This document shows, one piece after another, positions 1-9,065 of a stretch of DNA of 64,000 nucleotides. Both the position numbers and the translations under genes were made by a program. The stretch covers positions 37,600 through 101,599 of the forward strand of contig DVNK01000052.1 of NCBI GenBank assembly GCA_018714445.1. The letters are read 5' to 3'. Origin of the DNA: Candidatus Fimadaptatus faecigallinarum. Its GTDB lineage: Bacteria > Bacillota > Clostridia > Christensenellales > Aristaeellaceae. The notes under the pieces were generated by a model. The model saw only the letters and a program-made list of their open reading frames with translations. It made no database searches and had not been told where the DNA came from. Each line of letters starts with the position of its first letter. Position 1 is the first letter of the stretch.

Positions 1-684
1 TATGCCCAGCAGCTCGGCGACCTCGCGCTGAGTCATCTCGGGCCGGCCGCCCAGACCGTAGCGCAGCGCCATTATGCGGCGCTCGCGGGGTGAGAGCGTG
101 CTCAGCGCCTGAGTGAGCATTTCGCGCTCGGTATCGCTTTCTATGTCGCGACTGACCAGGTCGGGTTCTGTGCCCAGTATGTCGCTCAGCAGCAATTCAT
201 TGCCGTCCCAGTCGGTGTTGAGCGGCTCGTCGAATGATACCTCGAGTTTCAGGCGGCTGTTGCGGCGCAGGTACATGAGTATCTCGTTTTCGATGCAGCG
301 CGAGCCGTATGTGGCGAGCTTTATATTTTTGGCTGGGTCAAATGTGTTTACGGCCTTTATCAGGCCTATAGTGCCTATCGATATCAGATCTTCTATGCCC
401 ACGCCTGTGTTTTCAAATTTGCGCGCTATGTAGACGACCAGGCGCAGATTGTGCTCTATCAGTGCCTGGCGCACCTGCGTGTCGCCCTGTTTCAGCTTTT
501 CCAACTGCTCTAACTCCTCCTCATGTGTGAACGGAGCCGGGAGGGATACGCCCCCGCCTATGTAGTGCACGCCGTCGCCGCGCACTCCCAGCTTTGACAT
601 TATGTTGTATATGAACTGGTATATGGCGCTGCGATGCGGGCATGTGCGTGTAGTGCGCTCAGCCTTTGAGCGAGTAACTGGCAT
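1..684 (-). CDS. sigE: RNA polymerase sporulation sigma factor sigma-E precursor (3' end cut by window)
   Basis: Mother-cell sigma factor made as an inactive pro-protein and activated by SpoIIGA. The translation contains the sigma-E signatures [47 protein letters not shown] and [19 protein letters not shown], covering regions 2 and 3. Region 4 runs off the window edge after 228 codons, so about 20 residues are missing by comparison with the roughly 239-residue family length. I chose the ATG at 682-684 because an excellent ribosome site (GGGAGGTG, 691-699) precedes it and because it supplies a pro-peptide of about 40 residues before the YIGG segment. The ATG at 600 would remove most of the pro-peptide. 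The start overlaps the end of spoIIGA by 26 bp, which indicates translational coupling. Confidence 0.96.
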   Translation of the reverse strand, partial: MPVTRSKAERTTRTCPHRSAIYQFIYNIMSKLGVRGDGVHYIGGGVSLPAPFTHEEELEQLEKLKQGDTQVRQALIEHNLRLVVYIARKFENTGVGIEDLISIGTIGLIKAVNTFDPAKNIKLATYGSRCIENEILMYLRRNSRLKLEVSFDEPLNTDWDGNELLLSDILGTEPDLVSRDIESDTEREMLTQALSTLSPRERRIMALRYGLGGRPEMTQREVAELLGI

Positions 685-1501
685 CGGGTTCACCTCCCTG
701 CGTTATGCCGGGCGCGCAGCTCAACTCCAATGGGGCCAACGCCTGCGCGCCGCCGGGCAGCTCGCCCGGATACACCGCGACCCACACATCGTCGCGTCGG
801 GCGCACAGCTTGCCGGCGCGTACCTCGACCGAATCGGGGCAAAAGCACTTCATGCGCCCGCTCTCACCCAGCGCGGTATAGTACACCATGCGCCACCGGC
901 GCGAGGGCAGTGCTGCGTCGCGCGCGTCAAAGCCCTCCGGCAACAGCGCGCGCAGCGCCTTTTCGGACGCTATCAGCACACAGGCGCCGCTTATCGGCTC
1001 GCGCAGACGGTTGCCGGTGTCGACCAGCGCTGTGAGGCAGCGGCGCTGACCGCCGTCGCTTATGCCGATCTTCAGCTCCCAGCCCCAGCAGCGCTTAAGG
1101 TGTGCGCTGGTCAGCCATAGCCCTGCGCCGCCGCACGCCGTGAGGCACCAGCCCAGCTGTCCCCAGCCCCATCCGCCGCTCATCAGGCTTATCAGCAGCG
1201 CGCCGCCGCCCAGCAGCATCGTCATGCACATCACGGCGGCGGCGACCGAGGCCGCATCCCGTGCGCTGCGCACGCCGCAGGCGCCCAGCGCCATCAATGC
1301 CGGCACGGCCAGCCGCATCGGCAGACTGCCCAGCCACTCCATGCGCGGCAGGTATATGAGTACTGCCCATATGCCGCCCAGCGCAGCGGCCACGAGCACC
1401 CTCAGCGGATGCCGGCGGCCCAGCGCACGCGCGGCCAGGTCCAGTATAAGCGCGTTCATCATGATGTTGACCAGTAAGTAGCTTTCCAGGCATATCTCCA
1501 T
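659..1501 (-). CDS. spoIIGA: Sigma-E processing peptidase SpoIIGA
   Basis: Membrane aspartic protease that removes the pro-sequence of sigma-E after engulfment begins. The 280-residue product starts [18 protein letters not shown] and has five predicted hydrophobic segments in the first 150 residues. A soluble C-terminal half carries the aspartyl-protease-like motif [14 protein letters not shown]. Length and layout match the family. An upstream in-frame start exists, but the ATG at 1501 matches the conserved N-terminus and has GAGGAG upstream. It lies immediately before sigE in the canonical spoIIG order, with overlapping reading frames. Regulation is discussed with the promoter entry. Confidence 0.94.
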   Translation of the reverse strand: MEICLESYLLVNIMMNALILDLAARALGRRHPLRVLVAAALGGIWAVLIYLPRMEWLGSLPMRLAVPALMALGACGVRSARDAASVAAAVMCMTMLLGGGALLISLMSGGWGWGQLGWCLTACGGAGLWLTSAHLKRCWGWELKIGISDGGQRRCLTALVDTGNRLREPISGACVLIASEKALRALLPEGFDARDAALPSRRWRMVYYTALGESGRMKCFCPDSVEVRAGKLCARRDDVWVAVYPGELPGGAQALAPLELSCAPGITQGGEPDASYSLKG

Positions 1502-1609
1502 CCGATACCCATCCGGCTCCTCATTGCGCCCTGAATATTTTTTGCGGGAAATAGTATTGCATATTGACATCATCCGCAACGCGCGGCCCGTCCTCCTTGT
1601 TCCGGGCAC

Positions 1610-1735
1610 ATATATTGTATAACGAATCGTCTGTCGAAAGCCGTTGCGCCAATGCTTAAATTTCGGCCATGCGTCGCGCTAATGCGGCGTCAGACCGCGC
1701 AATGTGAGGAAGCCGTGCGGGTGTTTTGTCGAATG
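1610..1735 (-). promoter_or_regulatory. spoIIG promoter region with two exact Spo0A boxes
   Basis: Two perfect TGTCGAA heptamers (Spo0A box consensus) lie on the plus strand at 1632-1638 and 1727-1733. On the minus strand a -10-like TATACA begins about nine bases past the first box. The B. subtilis spoIIG promoter is sigma-A dependent and activated by Spo0A bound close to a displaced -35, so the arrangement matches. Exact spacing to the -35 is uncertain. Confidence 0.75.
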
Positions 1736-1904
1736 TGGCGAAAGTGTGGCGTGGAGCGCGTGGGGCGAAAGTCTATGCGTAAGTTGGCGGCACGCCGCCC
1801 GTAAATGCGCAATACGAATCGGTACGGCTGGCGCGCGGCGCGTTTCGCGCGCCGACGCTAACAGGGCGCGGTGCGTCTGGCTAATCGGTTTTATCGATGC
1901 AGGG

Positions 1905-2210
1905 CGCGTTTATAGAGATCAATGCAGTGGGTATTTATGGAGCTGACGCGGCAAATTTGGCGTGCGCTTATCGAGCCAAAGCGGCAAACGCAGTGTGCGT
2001 TTATGAAGCCGACGCGGCAAATGCAGTGTGTGTTAATCGAGCTGACGCGGCAAACGCAGTGTGCGCTTATCGAGTCGACGCGGCAAGTGCTGTGTGCGTT
2101 TATGGAGCCGACGCGGCAAATGCAGTGTGCGTTAATCGAGCCAACGCGGCAAACGCAGTGTGCGTTTATGGAGCCGACGCGGCAAATGCAGTGTGTTCTT
2201 ACTAATCCGC
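1905..2210. repeat. Intergenic tandem array, 33-bp unit, about 9 copies
   Basis: The word GCGGCAAA (or GCGGCAAG) recurs at 1948, 1981, 2014, 2047, 2080, 2113, 2146 and 2179, giving an exact 33-bp period. A partial unit precedes it at about 1915. Each unit also carries CAGTGTGCG. Because 33 is a multiple of three, all forward frames stay open and mimic an 11-residue protein repeat. No start signal supports translation. The array fills the divergent gap between the spoIIG and hisZ promoters. The flanks 1640-1900 and 2221-2350 hold nothing else I can identify. Confidence 0.9.
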
Positions 2211-2350
2211 GCGCCCAATGAGTGCCACGTTCGTCGAGTTGGTGCGACTAACGCGCAGTGCGGCCGCTGCGCGCCGGCGCACATCCCCCTTCACAACCTG
2301 CTGTGCAAGGTGTATACTTGAAATTGTGCGGCGTAAATAGCGCCCGCATA

Positions 2351-2379
2351 TTGACATGTGCGGCAAAATAAGTTATACT
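2351..2379 (+). promoter_or_regulatory. sigma-A-type promoter of hisZ
   Basis: TTGACA (2351-2356), a 17-bp spacer and TATACT (2374-2379). The predicted leader to the hisZ start is only about 35 nt. A T-box or attenuator leader is therefore not present, in contrast to many Firmicute his operons. Confidence 0.8.
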
Positions 2380-2418
2380 ACTGGCAGTTTAGCATGATAA
2401 AGCGATGAGGTGCATTCT

Positions 2419-3603
2419 ATGGCGCGATTGAGGTTATACCCGCCGGAGGGCATGCAGGACTACCTGCCCGACGAGCGGTGGCACAAGCGGCGCGTGGAGG
2501 CGCAGGTGCGCGAGCAGTTTGCGCTGAGCGGCTATGAGGAGATAGAGACGTCGATGTTGGAGTACTGCGACGTGGTATCGGGCGGCGAGGGACGGCTGCC
2601 GGCGGAGCAGCTGTTTAAGACATTCGACCAGCGGGGCAGCGTGCTGGCAGTGCGGCCGGACAATACGCTGCCGATAGCGCGGCTGATAGCGGGCCATGCA
2701 CGCGAGATGCCTGCGCCGGTGCGGGTGAGCTATGTGCAGGACATAGTGCAGTACCCGCTGCCCAAGGGCGGCCAGATGCGCGCGCATACGCAGGCGGGCA
2801 TAGAGCTGATGGGCGAGGGCGGCGCGGCGGCCGACGCCGAGGTGATCGCGGTGGCGATACGCGCGCTCAGGGCCAGCGGCCTGCGCCAGTTCCAGATAGA
2901 CATAGGCCAGGTCGAGTACTTCAAGGGGCTGATGGAGGAGGCCGGTTTGACCGGCGACACCGCCGAGCGGTTGCGCGTGTGCGTGGAGGAGAAGAACTCG
3001 CTGGCGATAGAGCTGATGAAGAGCCGCGGCGAGATAAGCGAGATGGCGGCGCAGCGGCTGCGCGAGTTGCCGGGGCTGTACGGCGGCGAGGAGGTGCTGG
3101 ACGCGGCCGAGGCGCTGTCGAGCAACGCGCGGTGCCGGGCTGCGGTGCGCAATCTGCGCGACATACTGGCCATGCTCAGGGCGTACGAGCTGGACGGCTA
3201 CATATCGATAGATCTGGGCATGGTGCATTCGATAGACTACTATACCGGCATGATATTCAGGGGCCTGACGGGGCATCTTGGATATCCGCTGCTGTCGGGC
3301 GGGCGGTATGACGAGCTGATGGCGCAGTTCGGGCGGCCGATGGCGGCGACCGGGTTTGCGCTGAGCGTCAAGCCGTTGCTGGTGGCGCTGGAGCGCGAGG
3401 GCGGCATGCTCAAGCGTCCGGCGGTGGACTGGATGCTGGCGTTCACGCCCGACGGTTGCCAGCGGGCGCTGAGGCTGGCCGAGTCGCTGCGGGCGCAGGG
3501 GCTGAGCGTGCGCATGTGCTATCAGCCCGAGCGCCTGGAAGAGCAGGCGCGCGCGGCGGGTTGCCGCGACTGGAAGCTGATAGATGGGGGTGACGCGAGA
3601 TGA
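2419..3603 (+). CDS. hisZ: ATP phosphoribosyltransferase regulatory subunit
   Basis: Histidyl-tRNA-synthetase paralogue that pairs with short HisG and supplies histidine feedback control of the first pathway step. The 394-residue protein opens with LYPPEGMQDYLPDE and has the class II fold markers VRPDNTLPIARLIAG and YYTGMIFRG with SGGRYDELMAQFG. It lacks the anticodon-binding domain of a true HisRS, as expected for HisZ. The ATG at 2419 is preferred over GTG at 2410 because GAGGTG sits seven bases upstream. Its stop overlaps the hisG start (ATGA), so the two subunits are translationally coupled. Confidence 0.95.
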   Translation: MARLRLYPPEGMQDYLPDERWHKRRVEAQVREQFALSGYEEIETSMLEYCDVVSGGEGRLPAEQLFKTFDQRGSVLAVRPDNTLPIARLIAGHAREMPAPVRVSYVQDIVQYPLPKGGQMRAHTQAGIELMGEGGAAADAEVIAVAIRALRASGLRQFQIDIGQVEYFKGLMEEAGLTGDTAERLRVCVEEKNSLAIELMKSRGEISEMAAQRLRELPGLYGGEEVLDAAEALSSNARCRAAVRNLRDILAMLRAYELDGYISIDLGMVHSIDYYTGMIFRGLTGHLGYPLLSGGRYDELMAQFGRPMAATGFALSVKPLLVALEREGGMLKRPAVDWMLAFTPDGCQRALRLAESLRAQGLSVRMCYQPERLEEQARAAGCRDWKLIDGGDAR

Positions 3604-4250
3604 GCGCGATTAAGCTGGCGCTGGCCAAGGGCCGGCTGGCCGATGAGACGCTGAATCTGCTGGAGCGCGCCGGGGTGAGCTGTCCCGAGCTGCATGAGAA
3701 GAGCCGCAAGCTGGTGTTCCGCGATCAGTCGGGCATGTACGAGTTCATAATGGTAAAGCCGTCGGACGTGCCGACATATGTGGATTACGGCGTGGCGGAC
3801 GTGGGCGTGGTCGGCAAGGATACGCTGATGGAGGAGAACCGGCCGCTGTACGAGCTGTTGGACCTGGGGTTTGGCAAGTGCAGGATGTGCGTGGCGGGGT
3901 TCCCGGAGCAGCGCGACAAGCTGATAACGTCGTCGCACTTCCGCGTGGCGACCAAGTATCCGGCGATAGCGCGGCGGTTTTACGAGGAGCGCGGCGAGAA
4001 CGTGGAGATAATCAAGCTCAACGGTTCGGTCGAGCTGGGGCCGCTGGTGGGACTGAGCGACGTGATAGTGGATATAGTGGAGAGCGGCGCGACGCTGCGC
4101 GCCAATGGGCTGGAAGTGCTGGAGACCGTGTGCGACCTGAGCGCGCGGCTGGTCGTGAACCGCGTCAGCCTCAAGACGCGCGCCGGCGACATCAAGCGGC
4201 TGATAGAGGCGCTCAAGGCGCAGCTGAACGCGCCGCAGGACGCCACCTGA
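3600..4250 (+). CDS. hisG: ATP phosphoribosyltransferase catalytic subunit, short form
   Basis: Condenses ATP and PRPP to phosphoribosyl-ATP, the committed step of histidine synthesis. At 216 residues it is the short form lacking the C-terminal regulatory domain and therefore needs HisZ. Visible motifs are LALAKGRLADETLNLLERAG at the N-terminus and the PRPP-binding segment VDIVESGATLRANGLEVLE. It begins inside the hisZ stop codon. A 700-bp gap holding a 45-bp repeat array separates it from hisD. Confidence 0.96.
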   Translation: MSAIKLALAKGRLADETLNLLERAGVSCPELHEKSRKLVFRDQSGMYEFIMVKPSDVPTYVDYGVADVGVVGKDTLMEENRPLYELLDLGFGKCRMCVAGFPEQRDKLITSSHFRVATKYPAIARRFYEERGENVEIIKLNGSVELGPLVGLSDVIVDIVESGATLRANGLEVLETVCDLSARLVVNRVSLKTRAGDIKRLIEALKAQLNAPQDAT

Positions 4251-4305
4251 CAGAGCGCTGTCACGCGAGGCGGCGTGCGATAGCGTCGCGGTCAACTTTG
4301 CGCTT

Positions 4306-4755
4306 GACAGGGGTTTGATTGAATGGCATGATGGCAGCATGCAAGGCTACATCGGATAATGCAGCAGCCATCCGCACGCTATCATGCAAGGAAATATCGG
4401 ATAATGCAGCAGCCATTCGTACGCCATCACGCAAGGCGACATCGGATAATTTAACGGCCATCCGCACGCCATCACGCAAGGTGACATCGGATAATGCAGC
4501 AACTACCCGTACGCCATCATGCAAGGTGACATCGGATAAAACAGCGGCAATTCGTACGCCATCATACAAGGTGACATCGGATAAAACAGCGGCCATCCGC
4601 ACGCCATCACGCAAGGCAATATCGGATAATGCAGCGGCCATCCGTGTGCCATAATGCAAGGTGACATCGGCTAATGCAGCAGCCATCCGTACGCCATCAT
4701 GCAAGGCAATATCGGATAAAACAGCGCACATCCATCCGGCATAGTGCAAGGCAAA
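4306..4755. repeat. Tandem array inside the his cluster, 45-bp unit, 9 copies
   Basis: ATCGG recurs at 4351, 4396, 4441, 4486, 4531, 4576, 4621, 4666 and 4711, an exact 45-bp period. The units share ATCGGATAA, GCAGC, CATCCGYACGCCATCA and GCAAGG, with scattered substitutions. There are no spacers, so it is not a CRISPR. The array is richer in A and T than the flanking genes. It occupies most of the hisG-hisD gap. The stretch from 4756 to 4946 has no clear promoter or gene, so whether hisD is co-transcribed through the array is open. Confidence 0.92.
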
Positions 4756-4946
4756 AACAAGCGATAAGTCAGCCGGCGGGCAGATGCCCAATCAACCGGA
4801 ACATAGGTGTGGTGTGGGGCGGTGCGCGCTGAGGCAGCGCAGCCATTGCGGCAGTTTTAAATAGCGGTTCCATTTAGCGCCGGGCGCGTGCGGCATGGGG
4901 CGGCGCGCTGACGCCGGCGCATTTAGATACGAAATCAGGAGAGTGC

Positions 4947-6245
4947 ATGACAATGCTTCCAATAATAAGATTTACCGGCGAACTGCCGGAGCGGCTCAGG
5001 GGCCGGTCACAGCTGGCCGACGAAGGCGTGCGCGACAGCGTGCGTTCGATAATCGCAGGGGTGCGCGAGCGCGGCGACGCGGCGCTCGTCGAGTACACCG
5101 AGCGCTTTGACCACGCGCGCCTGACGCCTGAGACGATAAGGGTAAGCGAGGCCGAGATCGACGCGGCCTACGATAGCGTGGACGCGCGCCTGCTGGAGGC
5201 GATGCGCCACAGCGCCGCGCGCATACGCGCCTACCATGAAAAGCAAAAGAAACTCACGTGGCTGGACTTCAATGAGAGCGGCTACGCGCTGGGGCAGAAG
5301 GTCACGCCGCTGGACAGCGCGGCGGTGTATGCGCCGGGCGGCACGGCGATGTATCCGTCCAGCGTGCTGATGAATGTGATACCGGCGTCGGTGGCGGGTG
5401 TCAGGCGCATAGCGCTGCTGACGCCGCCGATGCGCGACGGCAGCGTGTACCCGTTGACGCTGGTGTCGGCGCGCGAGGCCGGCGCGACCGAGATATACCG
5501 CATAGGCGGCGCGCAGGCGATAGCGGCGGCGGCGTTTGGCACCGAATCGGTGCCGCGCGTGGACAAGATAACCGGCCCGGGCAACATATTCGTGGCCAAT
5601 GCCAAGCGCGAGGTGTTCGGGTATGTGGGCATAGACATGATCGCGGGGCCGAGCGAGGTGCTGGTCGTGGCCGATAGCAGCGCGCTGGCACGGTATGTGG
5701 CGGCCGACCTGCTTTCGCAGGCTGAGCACGACGCGCTGGCGCAGGCGGTGCTGATAACCGACAGCGAACAGCTGGCGCTTGAGGTGCAGCAGGAGCTGCC
5801 GCGGCAGCTGGCCGCGCTGGGCCGCGCCGAAATCGCGGGCCGCTCTATCGACGACTATGGCACGATACTGCTGTGCGACTCGATCGAGCAGGGCATTGAC
5901 GCCGCCAACCTGGTCGCGCCCGAGCATCTGGAGCTGATGCTGAGCAGTCCGTTCGAATATCTGGGCCGGGTGCGCAACGCGGGCGCGATATTCCTGGGGC
6001 GGTATTCGCCCGAACCGCTGGGCGACTACTACGCCGGCCCCAACCATGTGCTGCCCACTTCGGGCACGGCGCGGTTCTCGTCGCCTTTGTCGGTGGACGA
6101 CTTTGTCAAGCGTTCGTCGATAATATACTGCGAGCGCGATGCGCTGCGGGCGGCGGCGGACGACGTGGCGGCGTTTGCGCGCGCCGAGGGACTGGGCGCG
6201 CATGCCCGTGCCGTGGAGGTGCGCTTTGAGGGGGATGAGCCATGA
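4947..6245 (+). CDS. hisD: Histidinol dehydrogenase
   Basis: Zinc- and NAD-dependent enzyme that oxidises L-histidinol to L-histidine in two steps. The 432-residue length is typical. Motifs visible are VYAPGGTAMYPSSVLM, GGAQAIAAAAFGTESV, DKITGPGN, MIAGPSEVLV, VAPEHLELM (catalytic Glu-His) and GPNHVLPTSGTARFSSPLSV. AGGAG lies upstream. ATG at 4947 (spacing 4-5) and ATG at 4953 (spacing about 10) are both possible starts. Its last codons overlap the hisB start (ATGA). Confidence 0.97.
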   Translation: MTMLPIIRFTGELPERLRGRSQLADEGVRDSVRSIIAGVRERGDAALVEYTERFDHARLTPETIRVSEAEIDAAYDSVDARLLEAMRHSAARIRAYHEKQKKLTWLDFNESGYALGQKVTPLDSAAVYAPGGTAMYPSSVLMNVIPASVAGVRRIALLTPPMRDGSVYPLTLVSAREAGATEIYRIGGAQAIAAAAFGTESVPRVDKITGPGNIFVANAKREVFGYVGIDMIAGPSEVLVVADSSALARYVAADLLSQAEHDALAQAVLITDSEQLALEVQQELPRQLAALGRAEIAGRSIDDYGTILLCDSIEQGIDAANLVAPEHLELMLSSPFEYLGRVRNAGAIFLGRYSPEPLGDYYAGPNHVLPTSGTARFSSPLSVDDFVKRSSIIYCERDALRAAADDVAAFARAEGLGAHARAVEVRFEGDEP

Positions 6246-6823
6246 GGACGGCCGAGATAGCGCGCGACACCAATGAGACGCGCATAAGCCTGGAACTGGA
6301 GCTGGACGGCGAGGGTCAGACGCAGCTCAACACCGGCGTGGGGTTTTTCGATCACATGCTGGACGCCATGTGCAGGTTTGGGCTCATCGATCTGGAGCTC
6401 AAGTGCGCGGGCGATCTGGACGTGGACGCGCACCACACCGTGGAGGACTGCGGGATATGCCTGGGGCTGGCTATAAAGCGGGCGCTGGGCGACAAGAGCG
6501 GCATAATGCGGGTGGGCTCGTGTTACTTTCCGATGGACGAGGCGCTGGCGCTGTGTGCGCTGGACATAAGCGGACGCGGACTGCTGGCGTTTGCGGCGGA
6601 GTTCCCGCAGCCGAGTTGCGGGCTGTTCGACTGCCAGCTGGCCGAGGAGTTCTTCCGGGCGGTCGCGGTCAATGCGGGGATAACGCTGCACATCCGCTGC
6701 GACGGGCGCAACTCGCATCACATGCTGGAGGCGATGTTCAAGGCGTTCGGGCGGGCGCTCATGCAGGCGATAGAGATATCGCCGCGCGTAAACGGCGTGC
6801 CGTCAACCAAGGGCGTGATCTGA
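6242..6823 (+). CDS. hisB: Imidazoleglycerol-phosphate dehydratase
   Basis: Manganese enzyme converting imidazole-glycerol phosphate to imidazole-acetol phosphate. The 193-residue single-function form is typical of Gram-positives. The duplicated metal-binding signatures are intact: FFDHMLDAMCRFG and HHTVEDCGICLG in the first half, FPMDEALALCALDISGR and NSHHMLEAMFKAFGRAL in the second. It overlaps hisD by four bases. The hisC and hisH genes that often flank hisB are absent here. Confidence 0.96.
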   Translation: MRTAEIARDTNETRISLELELDGEGQTQLNTGVGFFDHMLDAMCRFGLIDLELKCAGDLDVDAHHTVEDCGICLGLAIKRALGDKSGIMRVGSCYFPMDEALALCALDISGRGLLAFAAEFPQPSCGLFDCQLAEEFFRAVAVNAGITLHIRCDGRNSHHMLEAMFKAFGRALMQAIEISPRVNGVPSTKGVI

Positions 6824-6924
6824 AATATTTACACGCGCGCGCGGCCGGCGTGCGGGCGCGCTTAACCGAATATATGGTATTATTTACGTGAAATACGCTT
6901 GGTCAGGGGAGGAAACTTGTCCAA

Positions 6925-7638
6925 ATGAATATATATCCGGCAATCGACATGGTGGAGGGCCGTGCGGTGCGGCTCAAGCAGGGGCGCGCGGACGACATGA
7001 CGGTATATGGCGACCCGCTGATGCTGGCGCGGCAGTTCTATGGCGAGGGCGCGCGGTATCTGCACATGGTCGATCTGGATGGGGCGTTCACCGGTGAAGG
7101 CGGCAATAAGGCGCTGGCGCTGGAGATAGCCCGGCAGGTGCCGGCCAAGATACAGTTGGGCGGCGGCATACGCGATATGGCTACGATAGAGCGCCTGCTG
7201 GAGGGCGGCATAGCGCGCGTGATACTGGGCACGGCGGCGCTAAAGGATCCCGAGCTGGTGCGCGAGGCGATAAAGCGCTACGGCGGCGAGCGCATAGCGA
7301 TAGGCATAGATGCGCGCGACGGGCGCGTTGCGGTGCAGGGCTGGGTCGAAGGCTCGGACGTGACGCCGTTGGAGCTGGCGCTGAGCATGCGCGAGGCCGG
7401 CGCGCTGTACATCATATACACCGACATAGCGCGCGACGGCATGCTGTCCGGCCCGAGCCTGAGCAGCATTGGCGATCTGGTCGAAAAGAGCGGCATGCGC
7501 ATAATCGCGTCGGGCGGCGTCAGTTCGCCCGAGGACGTGGAAAAGGTCAAACAACTCGGCTGCGAGGGCGCGATAATCGGCAAGGCGCTGTACGAGGGCC
7601 GGTTGACGCTGGGTCAGGCGCTGCGCATAGCGCACTGA
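6925..7638 (+). CDS. hisA: ProFAR isomerase (1-(5-phosphoribosyl)-5-[(5-phosphoribosylamino)methylideneamino]imidazole-4-carboxamide isomerase)
   Basis: TIM-barrel isomerase of step four of histidine synthesis. The start [20 protein letters not shown] is the HisA N-terminus, with the catalytic Asp in PAIDM and the second Asp in [15 protein letters not shown]. Phosphate loops are [18 protein letters not shown] and [14 protein letters not shown] call HisA rather than HisF because of the PAIDM...GRAVRL opening and the IARDG motif. Isoleucine codons number 16 ATA, 4 ATC and 1 ATT. The 100-bp gap to hisB contains no gene. Confidence 0.95.
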   Translation: MNIYPAIDMVEGRAVRLKQGRADDMTVYGDPLMLARQFYGEGARYLHMVDLDGAFTGEGGNKALALEIARQVPAKIQLGGGIRDMATIERLLEGGIARVILGTAALKDPELVREAIKRYGGERIAIGIDARDGRVAVQGWVEGSDVTPLELALSMREAGALYIIYTDIARDGMLSGPSLSSIGDLVEKSGMRIIASGGVSSPEDVEKVKQLGCEGAIIGKALYEGRLTLGQALRIAH

Positions 7639-7681
7639 GCGCGGCGGCGATAAAGGCTTAAATGAAATGAGGCGTAATGAT

Positions 7682-8329
7682 ATGGAAAACAAGTTTACCG
7701 TGGACGCGTCAAAGCTGGACGCGCTTAAATTCGGCCCGGACGGCCTGATACCGGCGGTCGCGCAGGACGTAAAGTCGGGCGACGTGGTGATGCTGGCGTA
7801 CATGAACCGCGAGTCGCTTGAGGCCACGCTGAATACGGGCCTTGCGACCTACTTCAGCCGCTCGCGCCAGGAGCTGTGGCAAAAGGGCGCGACGTCGGGC
7901 AATGTGCAGCATGTGCGCGAGGTGCTCTACGACTGCGACGGCGACGCGCTGCTTTTGAAGATAGATCAGGTCGGCGTGGCGTGCCACACCGGCGAGTACA
8001 GCTGCTTCCATAATTCGCTGACCGGCGCGGACGGCACGGCGCCCGCCAGCAGCCATGTGCTCGAGGAAGTGTTCGAGGTCATAGAGGGCCGCAAGGCGCA
8101 GCCGGTCGCCGGTTCGTATACCAATTACCTGCTCGAAAAGGGCGTCGAGAAGATATGCAAGAAGGTCGGCGAGGAGGCCAGTGAGACGATCATCGCCGCG
8201 GTCAAGGGCTCAAACGATGAACTGCGCTATGAGGCCAGCGACCTGTTGTATCATCTGATGGTGCTGCTGTCCAACCAGGGCATGCGGCCCGAAGAGCTGT
8301 ATTCCGAACTGCGCTCGCGGCGCAAGTGA
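7682..8329 (+). CDS. hisIE: Bifunctional phosphoribosyl-AMP cyclohydrolase / phosphoribosyl-ATP pyrophosphohydrolase
   Basis: Fusion performing steps two and three of the pathway. Residues 1-110 are the HisI cyclohydrolase, with [35 protein letters not shown] and the Zn ligands in [11 protein letters not shown] and [10 protein letters not shown]. Residues about 125-215 are the HisE helical domain, with [20 protein letters not shown] and [10 protein letters not shown]. The start at 7682 has GAGGCG seven bases upstream. An in-frame ATG at 7667 is less well placed. This is the last his gene in the window. Confidence 0.95.
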   Translation: MENKFTVDASKLDALKFGPDGLIPAVAQDVKSGDVVMLAYMNRESLEATLNTGLATYFSRSRQELWQKGATSGNVQHVREVLYDCDGDALLLKIDQVGVACHTGEYSCFHNSLTGADGTAPASSHVLEEVFEVIEGRKAQPVAGSYTNYLLEKGVEKICKKVGEEASETIIAAVKGSNDELRYEASDLLYHLMVLLSNQGMRPEELYSELRSRRK

Positions 8330-9065
8330 GAAGACGGCGGTTAAACGCGGGCCATGCAAATCAGCGAGTCATACAGCATGCGGTGCGCTTGCATCAAACC
8401 TGAACCGGCATAAATCTACTCAAAGGCGCCGGGCTGGCGGCGCAGGTGCGCAAAATGATGGGCCGCGCAACGAGCCGGCTGTCCACCATGACGACGCGGG
8501 TTTTGCGGCTCGCGCGCGGGATGCTGTCGAAGCTACTGCATGCGACTCAATGTATAAAGAGTCGCACTTACATTGACCTCTGCTCCGGCAATGGCGGCGT
8601 CACCACGCGCGGCACTTGACGCGGCGCAGTGCGACGTGACGATGTGCGCTACGATGAAGCGCCGTTCAATGACGTTTGCCAGGGACGCAAAGCGTTACAA
8701 GCCGGATTTGATGGGTTGTACCTGACGGACGTGGCGGCGACATGCGGATGAGCATGGACAGCTGCGAGGCGTTGGCCGCGGCCGGAGCGCTGCTGGGGCC
8801 GGCACGGAGCGTAAATCCGGCGGCATGGTTTGATGGGGCGTCAATGCCTAGGCTTTGGCTAAATGCAAACGGGGCAGGCAAAAGCGTACGCGCAGGCCAG
8901 ACCGCGCTTGTATGGCGCAATGTCACAACCGCGGCGTATCGAGTTGGGCTGGCGGCATATGCAAATGACAGTGATGGATTGCTTTCGGTTTGGTCCGAAA
9001 GATGAAAAATGCATTCTTACGGCGACGCGCAACAATGTGCGTCGCCGCACTGCATTTTGGCCTTG
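8330..9065 (+). other. Gene-free stretch with possible decayed coding sequence
   Basis: No intact gene is supported between hisIE and the foldase. Fragments read like protein remnants: an open stretch ending YIDLCSGNGG near 8560-8620, a second frame with EAPFNDVCQGRKALQAGFDG at 8650-8730, and a third ending YRVGLAAYANDSDGLLSVWS at 8935-9000. They are in different frames with stops between them and lack ribosome sites. I cannot assign a family, so this may be chance. Confidence 0.25.

Noticed and set aside
1897..2221. Apparent 11-residue-repeat proteins in two plus-strand frames
   Set aside because: 33 is divisible by three, so the array stays open in all forward frames. There is no start signal.
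4261..4791. Apparent 15-residue-repeat proteins on both strands over the 45-bp array
   Set aside because: Same artefact of a period divisible by three. Both strands are open and neither has a ribosome site.
8742..9005. 87-codon plus-strand frame between hisIE and the foldase
   Set aside because: No ribosome site and no complete domain. Kept only as a possible pseudogene piece.
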